Positions 24,685 through 33,731 of a stretch of DNA of 64,000 nucleotides are shown here, in pieces. Each line of letters opens with the position of its first letter. Position 1 is the first letter of the stretch. A program made the position numbers and the translations under genes. Origin of the DNA: Denitromonas sp. (GTDB lineage: Bacteria > Pseudomonadota > Gammaproteobacteria > Burkholderiales > Rhodocyclaceae); the NCBI RefSeq assembly GCF_034676725.1, contig NZ_JAUCBR010000004.1, positions 3,314,001 to 3,378,000 of the forward strand, read 5' to 3'. The notes below the pieces were generated by a model that saw only the letters and a program-made list of their open reading frames with translations, made no database searches and was not told the DNA's origin.

Positions 24685-25325
24685 GGCACGCGCTGCAGCC
24701 GCTGCCGGGTGTGCTCCAGTTCGATCAGCGCGCGCGGGGTTCGGTGCCCCAGCGTGCGGGCACGCGCCTGCGCGGCCAGGAAGAGCTGGGCGATGGCGTA
24801 GGCGTCGCCCAGTGCGTGGTGGCGCTGGAAGGTTTCGATTTTCATGGTGGCCATCCACTCGGACAGCTTGGCCGCGTTCTGGTTGCGCTCGGCGAACAGG
24901 CCGGGGAGCAGCCAGAACAGGTCCAGCCAGTGGCCTTCCGGTTCGATGTCGAGCACGCGTTCATAGGCGTTGAGCAGGACGCGCTTGTTGAACGCCGCGT
25001 TGAAAACGACGATGGGTGACTTGCCGACGAAGGTCAGCAGCTTGGCCAGCGCGTCGGCCGGATCGGGCGCGAGGGCCTGGCAAAACGCCAGCCTGGGGTT
25101 GATCAGGCCGCCTTCGACGGCAATGGCTGCCACCGACAGCAGACGGTCCTTGCTCAGATCGAGCCCGCTGGCCTCGGTGTTGACGATGACGTAGCGGGTC
25201 TCGTTGTGCAGCGTGTCGACGGACGCCTCGGCCGTCTGGTGCCAGGCGTCGAGCATCGCACGGACGTCCGGCGAGAGGGAGACGGGCGTGCGGGCGCCGG
25301 GGAGAAGTCGGGAAAGCCAGGTCAT
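24681..25325 (-). CDS. DnaQ-like 3'-5' exonuclease homologue with substituted catalytic Asp residues
   Basis: A 214-residue DEDDh-fold protein. Motif III is intact (RHHALGDAYAIAQ, His169 and Asp174). The motif I sequence is VIVNTEASGLD with Asn49 where a metal-binding Asp is expected, and motif II is VVFNAAFNKR with Asn113 in place of Asp. Both are D-to-N changes in residues known to bind the two metal ions, so nuclease activity is doubtful; it may retain a binding or scaffolding role. It lies downstream of the cNMP/CBS/DUF294 gene on the same strand, a pairing common in proteobacteria near DUF4212 symporters. Start ATG 25325 (MTWLSRLLPG). Confidence 0.85.
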   Translation of the reverse strand: MTWLSRLLPGARTPVSLSPDVRAMLDAWHQTAEASVDTLHNETRYVIVNTEASGLDLSKDRLLSVAAIAVEGGLINPRLAFCQALAPDPADALAKLLTFVGKSPIVVFNAAFNKRVLLNAYERVLDIEPEGHWLDLFWLLPGLFAERNQNAAKLSEWMATMKIETFQRHHALGDAYAIAQLFLAAQARARTLGHRTPRALIELEHTRQRLQRVP

Positions 25326-25434
25326 CGGGAGTCGTGCGCCATGCGTGGATCTGCCAAAGGTGCCATGACGGTGCAGCGGAGGCAATGCCTGCCTGTGCCG
25401 CATCGATGGCGAGAACTCGGGGTGGGGCCGGCGC

Positions 25435-27327
25435 TCATAGCTGGTAGTCGAGCTTGAGGCGCAATTGCAGCTTGCGAGCCTGGCGGAACGCTTCCTTGAG
25501 GATGCGCCGGTCGAGTTCGTTGAGGGTGTCGGGATCGATCTTGTTGTCGCCCGGTGAATCATGCTCGGTGTCGAGGTGCTGCGAGCGCAGCCGCAGCAAC
25601 TGGATGAAGTGGAAACCGTCGGTGATGGCGTCGAGCTCTTCGGTCGGCACGTTGCCGCGCTGGCCCGACTGGCGCAGGCGCTGCACCGTGCTGGAGGCTT
25701 CGACGCCGGCGCGCAGCGAGAGGATGCGGGCGACGTCGACGAACAGGCGGGCGCCGGACTTCTTCAGATCGATGGTGCCGTCGTCTTCGACGACAAAGTC
25801 GCGGAAGCGGCCGAGCGGCGGCGCGACCGACAAGGCGTTGTGCGCCATCATGCGCAGGAAGGTGGAGTTGCCGCGCGCGTTGTCGAGCAGCCAGCGGCGC
25901 AGCTGGTCGCCGATTTTTTCGCTGCCGTAGAGCACCCGGAAGTCGAAGAAGATCGAGGCATTGAGCAGCGCCTGCGGATCGGGCTCGCGGATCCAGGCGC
26001 CGAAGCGCCGCTTCCATTCGTCGAGCGTCAGGCACAGGTCGGGGTTGCTGGCCATGATGTTGCCCTTGCACAGCGGGAAGCCGCAGGCAGCGAGCGCCTC
26101 GTTGGCGTCCTTGGCGAAGGCCAGCAGCTTTTGCTTGAGGGCGTCGCGTTCGCCGTCAGGGGCGGTGTAGATGATGCCGTTGTCCTGGTCGGTGGACAGG
26201 GTCTGCTCATGGCGGCCTTCGGAGCCGAAGGCCAGCCAGCAGAACGGCACGCCGAACAGCTCGTGGCGCGACAGCTCGAGCGTGATGATGCGGCGGGTGA
26301 GGGCGTCGTTGAGCGCCGAGATGAAGCGCGTGAGCTGCTCGGCGCCGATGCCCTGGGCGATGAGGTTCAGTGCCAGCTGGCGGATGTCGCGGCTGGCATG
26401 CTGGAGCGATTCGATGTCGTCGGCGCCTTCGATGCTGGCACGGATCTGGCGCAGGCCGATGCGCTGCAGCGAGAACAGGTCGCGCTCGGAGACCACGCCG
26501 CGCAATTTGTCGTCGGCGTCGACGACCAGCAGGTGGCGGCGGGCGTGGGTGGCCATCTCGAGGGCGGCGTCGTAGGCGGTGGCGGTCATCGGCAGCACCT
26601 GCGGCGAGGCAGTCATGACATCGGCGATGGGCCGGTTCAGATCGAAGGCCGGCAGCACGATGCGCGAGAGCAGGTCGCTCTGGGTCAGGATGCCGACCGG
26701 GCGGCTGTCGGTATCGGCGATCACCATGCAGCCGATGCGCAGCTCGTCCATTTTCTCGAGGGCACTGCGGGTGGAGGTGTCGGGGGTGACGAAGACCGGA
26801 TCGCGCTTGATCAGGTGACCGAGCGGGGTGGTCATGGTCTGCTGTTCGGCGGCGCGCTGCGAGAAGGTGGTCTGCAGCTGCTGGCGCGACTGGCTGAGCA
26901 GGCTGGCGATGTACTGGGTGCAGAAGACATGGAACACGTTGCTGATGCGCATCAGTTCCATGAAGTCGTCGGCCGGGAGCTGGAAGCAGAAGCTGTCTTC
27001 GAGCGCCATGTAGGTGTTGGTCGAGGGCCGGCCGGCCGAAATGGCGCCGATCGGGAAGCACTCGCCGGGGCCGAGCGTCATGGTGGCGTATTCGGTCAGG
27101 GCGACGTCGCCGCTCTGGTTGGCCTGCACCTTGCCGCGCTGGATGATGTAGAAGTAGCGCGGCTGGCCCATCTCGGCCGAGAGGATCGTCGCGCCCTTGT
27201 TGAAGAAGCCGAGCAGCACGCGTTCGGCCAGAAAGCTGAGCGCGTCGGGCTCCATCTGGTCGAAGGGCGAGAAGCGCTTGAGAAATTCGGTGCTGGCACC
27301 GACCAGGGTATCAGTTGCTGTTGTCAT
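25435..27327 (-). CDS. cNMP-binding/CBS/DUF294 nucleotidyltransferase-like protein
   Basis: A 630-residue cytoplasmic signalling protein. Order: cyclic-nucleotide-binding domain (about 15-130), two CBS domains (about 160-275, HLIKRDPVFVTPDTSTRSAL and PIADVMTASPQVLPM), a GlnD-like nucleotidyltransferase domain with LAFGSEGRHEQTLSTDQDNG (Gly-Ser and Asp-x-Asp kept), and a DUF294 C-terminal domain. Such proteins are found beside acetate-type symporters and DnaQ-like proteins. Here the exonuclease homologue is immediately downstream, while the symporter is 9.4 kb away. The protein may sense adenylate or cyclic nucleotides and modify a partner; the substrate is unknown. Confidence 0.88.
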   Translation of the reverse strand: MTTATDTLVGASTEFLKRFSPFDQMEPDALSFLAERVLLGFFNKGATILSAEMGQPRYFYIIQRGKVQANQSGDVALTEYATMTLGPGECFPIGAISAGRPSTNTYMALEDSFCFQLPADDFMELMRISNVFHVFCTQYIASLLSQSRQQLQTTFSQRAAEQQTMTTPLGHLIKRDPVFVTPDTSTRSALEKMDELRIGCMVIADTDSRPVGILTQSDLLSRIVLPAFDLNRPIADVMTASPQVLPMTATAYDAALEMATHARRHLLVVDADDKLRGVVSERDLFSLQRIGLRQIRASIEGADDIESLQHASRDIRQLALNLIAQGIGAEQLTRFISALNDALTRRIITLELSRHELFGVPFCWLAFGSEGRHEQTLSTDQDNGIIYTAPDGERDALKQKLLAFAKDANEALAACGFPLCKGNIMASNPDLCLTLDEWKRRFGAWIREPDPQALLNASIFFDFRVLYGSEKIGDQLRRWLLDNARGNSTFLRMMAHNALSVAPPLGRFRDFVVEDDGTIDLKKSGARLFVDVARILSLRAGVEASSTVQRLRQSGQRGNVPTEELDAITDGFHFIQLLRLRSQHLDTEHDSPGDNKIDPDTLNELDRRILKEAFRQARKLQLRLKLDYQL

Positions 27328-27443
27328 TCGGCCTCCCCTTTGTGCTTATCCGGAGATTATAGGTCGCGGCGCACGGGCAAAACTGATCTGACGCAAGAAA
27401 CTCCGGGGTTGGCGGCGCCTGGCGGGGCGTCCGGCGCAGGCCC

Positions 27444-30400
27444 TCAGGGCTGGCCGAGCGAAAACCGGAAGGTGGCGCCCTGGTGTTCGATGCCAACGGC
27501 CTCGATGCGGCCGCCATGGCGAGTGACAATGCGATGGACGGTGGCCAGCCCGACGCCGGTGCCGTCAAAGTCGCGCGGCGAGTGCAGCCGCTGGAAGGGC
27601 TTGAACAGTTTGTCGGCATAGGCCATGTCGAAGCCGGCCCCGTTGTCTTCGACCACGAACCAGGTGCGCCCGTCGCGCAGCTCGGCGAACACCTGGATGC
27701 GGGCGGTCTCGCACCGGCGGGTGAACTTCCAGGCGTTGCTGAGCAGGTTGTCGAGCACCGACTGCAGCAGGATGGGGTCGGCTTCGGCGCGCAGGTTGTT
27801 TTCGATCTCCCAGGAGACGATCCGTTCCGGATCGCGGTCCGACAGGTCGGACAGCACGCGCCGTGCCATCTGGCTGATGTCGACGCTCTGGCGCTCGACG
27901 GGCTTGCGTGAGAGCCGGGCGAGATCGAGCATGTCGTCGATCAGGCCACTCATGCGATCGACCGCCCCGTGGATGCGCTTGAGGTAGTCGCGATGGGTGT
28001 CGTTGAGCTGTCCTGTCAGGCTCTCCGACAACAGCCGCCCGAAACCATCGATGGCGCGCAGTGGCGCGCGCAGGTCATGGGAAAGTGAATAGCTGAACGC
28101 CTCGAGCTCTTCGAGCGCGCCTTGCAGTTCGACGGTGCGGGCGTCGACCTGGTCTTCCATGGTGGCCTTGAGGCGCTCGAGCTGATCGGCGGTGCGGCGG
28201 CTGGCGGTGATGTCTCGAATCATCAGCGTCATGCCGCCTTTGCCTTCATCGGTATGGCGGTGACGGGACATGCGCACGTTGAACCAGTGGCACGGCTCGT
28301 CGGTGCCTGCCGCGTAGTCGAAGCTCTGGACGCCGAGTCCGTTGCGCAGTTTGTGGTGAGCCGCTTCGAACTGGAGCACGGCATCGGGCGGGAGCAGGGC
28401 GCTGATCCGTGTGCCCACCAGGGGGGCGTCGGGCAGCTGGAAGCGGCGCGGTGCCGGTTTGGGGTAGTGGTCGAGCACCTCGCCGCTGCAGCTGGCGATG
28501 AGCATCAGGTCATCCATGCCGGCGAGTGCGTTGTGCAGATGGCCGTCGCTCTCGCGGCGTGCGCGCTCGGCGCGCACCCGTTCGGTGATGTCGCGCCCGA
28601 TGACCATCAACGCGGTGGGCTGGCCGTCGCTCCCGAGCAGCGGCGTCTTGATCATGTCCAGGGAGCGGGTGCCCGGTGCGTCGGTGTGCGGGATCTCTTC
28701 GATGTAGCGAATCGATTCGCGGTGCGACCAGGCCAGTGCGTCGGTATTGGAGCAGCGGGCGATGATGTCCTGCATCTCGCCGTGCGCCTGGGGCGCCAGT
28801 TCGGCGTTGGTGTGGCCCCGCCAGTCGATCTGCGTCAGCCCGTACATGCGCAGCCCGGCCGGGTTGGCCATCTGCCAGCGCCCGTCCCGGTCTTTCAGGG
28901 CAATGAAGTCCGGCGAAGTGTCGAGCACGGCGGCCAGGCGTTGCTCGGTGTCCTGCAAGGCTTGCTCGACCGCCCGTTGCTGCGACAGGTCGACAATGAA
29001 GCCGCCAACATACGGCTTGCCGAGAAAATTCATGCGATTGAAAAACAGCTCGACCGGGATGCGCTGGCCGTCGGTGCGGCGGAGCGTGCGCCGGATGCGC
29101 AGCGCCGGGGCCTGCTCTGGCGCGAGCAGCGTGTTGACACCGTCGATCAGGTGGTGGAGCGGGCCGGCCGGCTGGCCTTCGGGGCGCCCGACCAGCTGGT
29201 CGAAGGCCGTGTTGCTCATGGCCACCTGGCCCGCGGCGTCGGCCCACACCATGGGCAGGGCCATGGCACCGAAGGCATGGCGGCTGAAGCCGAGCAGTTC
29301 ACCCGCTTCGTTGGCGATCGACTCGTCGATGAGGATGAACAGGTGCGAGAGCGCGTCGCCGTGGTCGTTGGTGGCAAAGCGCTGGGCGCGCACCATGATC
29401 TGGCGCGCGCCGACACACAGCGACAGTGGCGGGGCACCCGGGTCGGCGCGGGTGAGGGCGCGGAACTGCTGGCGGTCGGTGTCGTTCAGTGCCGCGATGG
29501 CATCGCCCAGGCAAGGGATGGCGCGCTCGGCCGAGAGGCCAAGCAGCGCGCGGGCAGCCGGGTTGATGAAGGCGACCCGCTCGGCGCCCTCGACCAGGCA
29601 CAGGCCCAGTTCCTGGCTGCGCGACAGCAGCTGGTCGAGCACATTGGTCTGTGCGCGGATCTGGCGGTGCGCGTCGAGTTCGTCGGCCTGGCGGTGGATG
29701 ACCCGGCGCAACACATCGACGTAGCGGTGCTCGAGGCAGCGCACGATATCGTGTTCGGAGACGATGCCGCACAAGCGGCCGCTGCGGGTGATGACAACAT
29801 GGCGAATGGCGCGCATGGCCATCAGGCGGGCGGCTTCGAAGACCGGGCGGTCGGCCTCGAGGCGGCTCACCGGGTGGCTCATCACCTCGGCCACCGGGAC
29901 GGTGTGCAGGGCGGAGCGGGTGGCCAGCAGACGGGTCACGTCGCGCGTGGTGAGAATTCCCCGCGGGGTGGCCGACTCGGTGAGGATGACGACACAGCCG
30001 ATGTGCTCCCGGCGCATCAGCTCGGCACAGTCGTGCACCGAGGTGCCGGGCGCGACGGTGGTCGGTCGGGGCGTCATGATCTGCTCGATGGCGTCCAGAT
30101 GGGCAAAATGTTCGATGCCCAGGCGGCCGAGAATGGCGCTTTCGCTGAGCAGGCCAACCAGGGTGCCGTCGGTGTCGCGAATGATGGCGTGGCGCATGCC
30201 GCGGCTGAGCATGCGCTCGTAGACATCGACATAGTTGTCGTCGGCCTCGGCCCACAGCAGTGCGTGCTGGCAGACATCGCCGAGGCGCCGCTGCGCGCCA
30301 GCGTCGTCCAGCCCCAGCGCCAGCGCGGAGCGTTCGGTGAGGATGCCGACGATCTCGTCCTGACGCGCCGCCAGTACCGCGTGCGAGGCACTGTCGGCGA

Positions 30401-30551
30401 GGTTCGCCAGGGCGTTCGACACGGGGGTGTCGTCCGGCAATGCGACGATGGGCTGGGCCAGGTCGCGGGCGGACGATGTCATCAAGGGTGCGGCGACAGG
30501 GCGGTCGGAACCGGGCATGGGCAGGGCGTCGCTGGCGTGGCCAAAAACCAC
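27444..30551 (-). CDS. Sensor histidine kinase with four CBS domains and PAS domains
   Basis: About 1035 residues with no predicted membrane helix, hence a cytoplasmic sensor. Four CBS domains (about 25-285, including IEQIMTPRPTTVAPG and PVAEVMSHPVSRLEADRPV) precede four PAS domains (about 295-785), then HisKA with phospho-acceptor His in YSLSHDLRAPLRAI and HATPase with VVEDNGAGFDMAYADKLFKP. The kinase core matches bacteriophytochrome-type kinases, but there is no phytochrome domain. CBS domains usually bind adenosine nucleotides, so an energy-status input is plausible. No response regulator is adjacent. Start uncertain: GTG 30551, ATG 30518 and ATG 30482 all lack a good ribosome site. Confidence 0.87.
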   Translation of the reverse strand: MVFGHASDALPMPGSDRPVAAPLMTSSARDLAQPIVALPDDTPVSNALANLADSASHAVLAARQDEIVGILTERSALALGLDDAGAQRRLGDVCQHALLWAEADDNYVDVYERMLSRGMRHAIIRDTDGTLVGLLSESAILGRLGIEHFAHLDAIEQIMTPRPTTVAPGTSVHDCAELMRREHIGCVVILTESATPRGILTTRDVTRLLATRSALHTVPVAEVMSHPVSRLEADRPVFEAARLMAMRAIRHVVITRSGRLCGIVSEHDIVRCLEHRYVDVLRRVIHRQADELDAHRQIRAQTNVLDQLLSRSQELGLCLVEGAERVAFINPAARALLGLSAERAIPCLGDAIAALNDTDRQQFRALTRADPGAPPLSLCVGARQIMVRAQRFATNDHGDALSHLFILIDESIANEAGELLGFSRHAFGAMALPMVWADAAGQVAMSNTAFDQLVGRPEGQPAGPLHHLIDGVNTLLAPEQAPALRIRRTLRRTDGQRIPVELFFNRMNFLGKPYVGGFIVDLSQQRAVEQALQDTEQRLAAVLDTSPDFIALKDRDGRWQMANPAGLRMYGLTQIDWRGHTNAELAPQAHGEMQDIIARCSNTDALAWSHRESIRYIEEIPHTDAPGTRSLDMIKTPLLGSDGQPTALMVIGRDITERVRAERARRESDGHLHNALAGMDDLMLIASCSGEVLDHYPKPAPRRFQLPDAPLVGTRISALLPPDAVLQFEAAHHKLRNGLGVQSFDYAAGTDEPCHWFNVRMSRHRHTDEGKGGMTLMIRDITASRRTADQLERLKATMEDQVDARTVELQGALEELEAFSYSLSHDLRAPLRAIDGFGRLLSESLTGQLNDTHRDYLKRIHGAVDRMSGLIDDMLDLARLSRKPVERQSVDISQMARRVLSDLSDRDPERIVSWEIENNLRAEADPILLQSVLDNLLSNAWKFTRRCETARIQVFAELRDGRTWFVVEDNGAGFDMAYADKLFKPFQRLHSPRDFDGTGVGLATVHRIVTRHGGRIEAVGIEHQGATFRFSLGQP

Positions 30552-30606
30552 TTGTTACGGAATGTAGCCGATCCCAATGCCAAACAGAAGCGCCCGTGTC
30601 GTCCGC

Positions 30607-32109
30607 TCAGGGCCGTTGATGCTGTGCGACCCACTGGTTGAGCAGTATCCGAACGGCATCGGGCAGCTCGGACGCGCCCATGCCGATGGGGCCGATGCCC
30701 TTGGCCAGCAACAGGTCCGCCGCCGATCCGTGCAGGTGCACCGCGCCGATGATGGCCGACTCGATCGGCCAGCCCTGTGCCAGCAGGGCGGCGAGCAGGC
30801 CGGTGAGCACATCGCCCATGCCGGCGGCCGACATGCCCGGGTTGCCGCTGCGGTTGATCAGCCAGCGGCCGTCGGGGTGGGCGATCAGGCTGCCGTTGCC
30901 CTTGAGGACGACATGCGCATCAAAGCGTCGTGCCAGCATGAGCACGGCTTCGAGTCGATTGGCCTGGACTTCGTCGGCACGGACCTTGAGCAGGCGTGCG
31001 GCCTCGGCGGGGTGCGGCGTGAGCACCACCGGGGCGTGGCGCCGGGTCAGGGCGCCGGCCAGTGCGTCGTCGGTCGCCACCAGGTTGAGTGCGTCGGCGT
31101 CGAGCACCAGTGTGTGCTTGCCGGCGACGGCCTGGTGCAGCAAGGCGCTGGCGTCGGCATCGCGCCCGAGACCCGGGCCCAGCGCAATGGCGTGGCCCTC
31201 GTTCAGGGTCTGCTCGGCCGGGCGCAGCATCAACTCGGGTTGGACCAGGTCGACCGCCGGTGCGCGCGGGTCGAGCAGTCCGACAAAGACGCGCCCGGCG
31301 CCGGCGCGCAGCGCCGCCCGGCCGGCCAGCAGGGGGGCGCCACACATGCCCGAGGCACCGCCGATGATGACCGCGTCGCCAAACAGGCCTTTGTGCGAGT
31401 TGAGCCGGCGCGGCGAGAACTGGTCGGCAAACAGCGCCGGGCGCACTTCCCAGCCGGGCGCCGGGAGAAAGCTGTTGGCATCGAGGTCGAGGCGCTTGAC
31501 CACCAGTTCGCCACAGTGGTCGGGCCCGTCGAGGGTGAGCAGGCCAGGCTTGAGGGCGATGAAGGTGACGGTGTGGGTGGCGCGAAAGGCGACGCCGAGC
31601 ACACGGCCGGTGTCGGCGCACAGGCCGCTGGGCACGTCGATCGACATGCGCGGGCCGGGCAGGGCGTTGAGTGCACGGATCCAGTCGGCGAGCCGCCCGG
31701 TGATGGGGCGTTGCAGGCCGATGCCGAACAGGGCGTCGACCACCAGCGCCCAGCCTTCGGGCGGGGCGGCGGGCAGGTCGGAGAGCGTCTCGCCACCCGC
31801 GTCGCGCCAGGCCTCCCAGGATTTCTTGGCATCGCCCGGCAGCTTGGCGGTGTCACCGGAGAAGGCCACCACGACCTTGCGGCCGGCCTGCAGGAAGTGG
31901 CGCGCCATGACGAAGCCGTCGCCGCCGTTGTTGCCCGGGCCGCAGGCGATGAGCAGCGCGCCGGGGCGGTCGATCATCAGGCGAACGGCTTCTTCGGCCG
32001 AGGCGCGCCCGGCGCGTTCCATGAGCGGTGGCTTGGCCGTCGGCATGGCCGCTGTCTCGATGGTGCGGATGCCGGCGACGGGGTAGATCGGGAGGCTCGG
32101 CTGCAGCAT
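30607..32109 (-). CDS. nnrD: Bifunctional NAD(P)HX epimerase/dehydratase
   Basis: Repairs hydrated NADH and NADPH. The N-terminal YjeF epimerase domain (1-210) contains IACGPGNNGGDGFVMARHF. The C-terminal ribokinase-like ADP/ATP-dependent dehydratase domain (about 235-500) contains GDAVIIGGASGMCGAP, PVVLTPHPAEAARLL and the catalytic GNPGMSAAGMGDVLTGLLA. At 500 residues it is the same fused form as E. coli YjeF/Nnr. It begins at ATG 32109 (MLQPSLPIY). The gene order on this strand suggests transcription with neighbours, but the 66-base gap upstream may hold its own promoter. Confidence 0.93.
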   Translation of the reverse strand: MLQPSLPIYPVAGIRTIETAAMPTAKPPLMERAGRASAEEAVRLMIDRPGALLIACGPGNNGGDGFVMARHFLQAGRKVVVAFSGDTAKLPGDAKKSWEAWRDAGGETLSDLPAAPPEGWALVVDALFGIGLQRPITGRLADWIRALNALPGPRMSIDVPSGLCADTGRVLGVAFRATHTVTFIALKPGLLTLDGPDHCGELVVKRLDLDANSFLPAPGWEVRPALFADQFSPRRLNSHKGLFGDAVIIGGASGMCGAPLLAGRAALRAGAGRVFVGLLDPRAPAVDLVQPELMLRPAEQTLNEGHAIALGPGLGRDADASALLHQAVAGKHTLVLDADALNLVATDDALAGALTRRHAPVVLTPHPAEAARLLKVRADEVQANRLEAVLMLARRFDAHVVLKGNGSLIAHPDGRWLINRSGNPGMSAAGMGDVLTGLLAALLAQGWPIESAIIGAVHLHGSAADLLLAKGIGPIGMGASELPDAVRILLNQWVAQHQRP

Positions 32110-32175
32110 GGCTAATGGCCCTGGACATCACGGAGGCCACATTCTACGCGTTTAAAACGGCCTCGCGTGCGCGCC

Positions 32176-32982
32176 TCAGGCGCTGGCGATCCAGCCTTCG
32201 AGCGGGTCGGCGTCGGCTGGCGCGCCGAAATGGGGGGCACGCCGTCGCGCACAGCCGGCCGCCTGCACCAGTGCCAGGACGGCGTCGAGCCAGTCGCCGC
32301 GGGGGTCGTCGACCAGATGGGCCTGCTGGGCGGCGGTGAGTGCCAGCGGCAGGCCGGCTGCGCCGTCGGTGAGCGCGGTGACGATGGCGTGCCGTGCGGT
32401 GTGCCGTGCGGCCGTCTGCTTGCCGGGGGTGTCGCTCTTGTAGGAGGCGGGGGTGATGCGGCGGGCGAGCAGGCCGGGATAGGCCTCGACCGCGATGCGC
32501 TGCGGGTCGCCCGCATGCAGGCCGGGCAGGGTACAGCCGGCGGCGAGCAGGCGCGGCGCGCCTTCGAAGAACATCAGCCCGACCGGTGGATTGACCAGCT
32601 TCATGGGGCTGTGCGAGCGCGCGGCGGCGTCGGTGCGCCGGTGCGGGTAGCGCGCGCCCATGGGGCGGCGCTGGCGGTCGGCGTCGAGCGCGGCGCGAAA
32701 GGCGGCCTTGTCGAGGGTGGCGACATGGCGCACCAGAGCCGCCCAGTCGGTGGCCGGCCAGCCCAGTGCGGCGAGGCCTTCGCGGGGCAGACCGAAGGGG
32801 AAGTCGAACGCGCCCAGCCACGGGCCGGGCGCGCGCAACAAGGCCTCGAAGCCCGGCCAGCCGGGCAGTGCCGAGAGGCGGTCGAGGTGGAGGACGTCGC
32901 CGTCGAGGTGACCATGGGCGACGGTGATCGGCTTGGCCGGCCGCGGCGCCGAGGTGAAATCGACGCCGATCAGTGCGCTCAC
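32176..32982 (-). CDS. DUF429 family predicted RNase H-like protein
   Basis: A 268-residue protein of the DUF429 family, proposed from fold to be RNase H-like nucleases. The N-terminal ALIGVDFTSAP holds the first acidic residue of such a fold, and GAFDFPFGLPRE and the C-terminal DDPRGDWLDAVLALVQA carry the other conserved acids. The GTG start at 32982 overlaps the NYN gene stop (GTGA), placing it as the last gene of a tightly packed operon. Activity is inferred only. Confidence 0.75.
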   Translation of the reverse strand: MSALIGVDFTSAPRPAKPITVAHGHLDGDVLHLDRLSALPGWPGFEALLRAPGPWLGAFDFPFGLPREGLAALGWPATDWAALVRHVATLDKAAFRAALDADRQRRPMGARYPHRRTDAAARSHSPMKLVNPPVGLMFFEGAPRLLAAGCTLPGLHAGDPQRIAVEAYPGLLARRITPASYKSDTPGKQTAARHTARHAIVTALTDGAAGLPLALTAAQQAHLVDDPRGDWLDAVLALVQAAGCARRRAPHFGAPADADPLEGWIASA

Positions 32983-33731
32983 GCGGCGCCGCTGGCCTTG
33001 GCCTTGTTGCGCTTGTCGCGCAGGTAGAGATGGCTGCCGCGGCGCTCGGTCTCGAACAGGCCGGTGGCTTCGATCAGGTCGCCGAGCTTTTTGTAGCCGT
33101 AGTTGCGCGGGTCGAACGGCGTCTGGTTGCTGATGTGCGAGCCCACCGAGGACAGGCTGGCCCAGTTGTCGTCCTCGCCGACGCAGGCTTCGACCGCGTT
33201 GCGCAGCAGGCTGGTGATACGCGAGTCGCCGCGCAGGGCCTTGCTGCTGACGCGCTCGGGCTTGGCCGAGGGGGCGCTGGTGTCGTCGGCCGATTCGACG
33301 ATGAGGTTTTCGAGATAGAGGAAGCGCGAGCAGGCATTGACGAAGGGCATCGGTGTTTTCTTTTCGCCGAAGCCGTACACCTTGAGGCCGTTGGCGCGGA
33401 TGCGCATGACCAGCGGGGTGAAGTCGGAGTCCGACGAGGCGAGGCAGAAGCCGTCGAGCTGCTGGGTGTAGAGCAGGTCCATGGCGTCGATGATCATCGC
33501 TGAGTCGGTGGCGTTCTTGCCCTTGGTGTAGGCGAACTGCTGCACTGGCTGGATGGCGAACTCGTGCACCTTGTCGGCCCAGCCGTTGAGGCTGCTGCTC
33601 TTCCAGTTGCCATAGGCGCGGCGGATGTTGGTGACGCCATACTTGGCCAGCTCGTCGAGCATCAGGTCGATCTTGCTGGCGGGGCAGTTGTCGGCGTCGA
33701 TCAACAGCGCGATTCGGGATTCTTCTTGCAT
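32979..33731 (-). CDS. NYN-domain (PIN-like) putative RNase with C-terminal LOTUS/OST-HTH domain
   Basis: A 250-residue LabA-like protein. The NYN nuclease domain (1-150) has its acidic residues: Asp12/Asp14 in LLIDADNCP, Asp76 in ATDSAMIIDAMDLL, and Asp101/Asp103 in ASSDSDFTPL. A winged-helix LOTUS/OST-HTH module follows at about 170-240 (FDPRNYGYKKLGDLIEATGL), which in other proteins binds RNA. The combination suggests an RNase or RNA-binding regulator. Its ATG overlaps the deacetylase stop and its TGA overlaps the DUF429 GTG. Confidence 0.85.
   Translation of the reverse strand: MQEESRIALLIDADNCPASKIDLMLDELAKYGVTNIRRAYGNWKSSSLNGWADKVHEFAIQPVQQFAYTKGKNATDSAMIIDAMDLLYTQQLDGFCLASSDSDFTPLVMRIRANGLKVYGFGEKKTPMPFVNACSRFLYLENLIVESADDTSAPSAKPERVSSKALRGDSRITSLLRNAVEACVGEDDNWASLSSVGSHISNQTPFDPRNYGYKKLGDLIEATGLFETERRGSHLYLRDKRNKAKASGAA

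Noticed and set aside
28122..30641. Long plus-strand frame opposite the CBS kinase
   Set aside because: Same antisense effect; composition is artefactual (Val/Gly/Ala/Asp strings), with no recognisable domain, and the minus strand encodes clear CBS, PAS and kinase domains.
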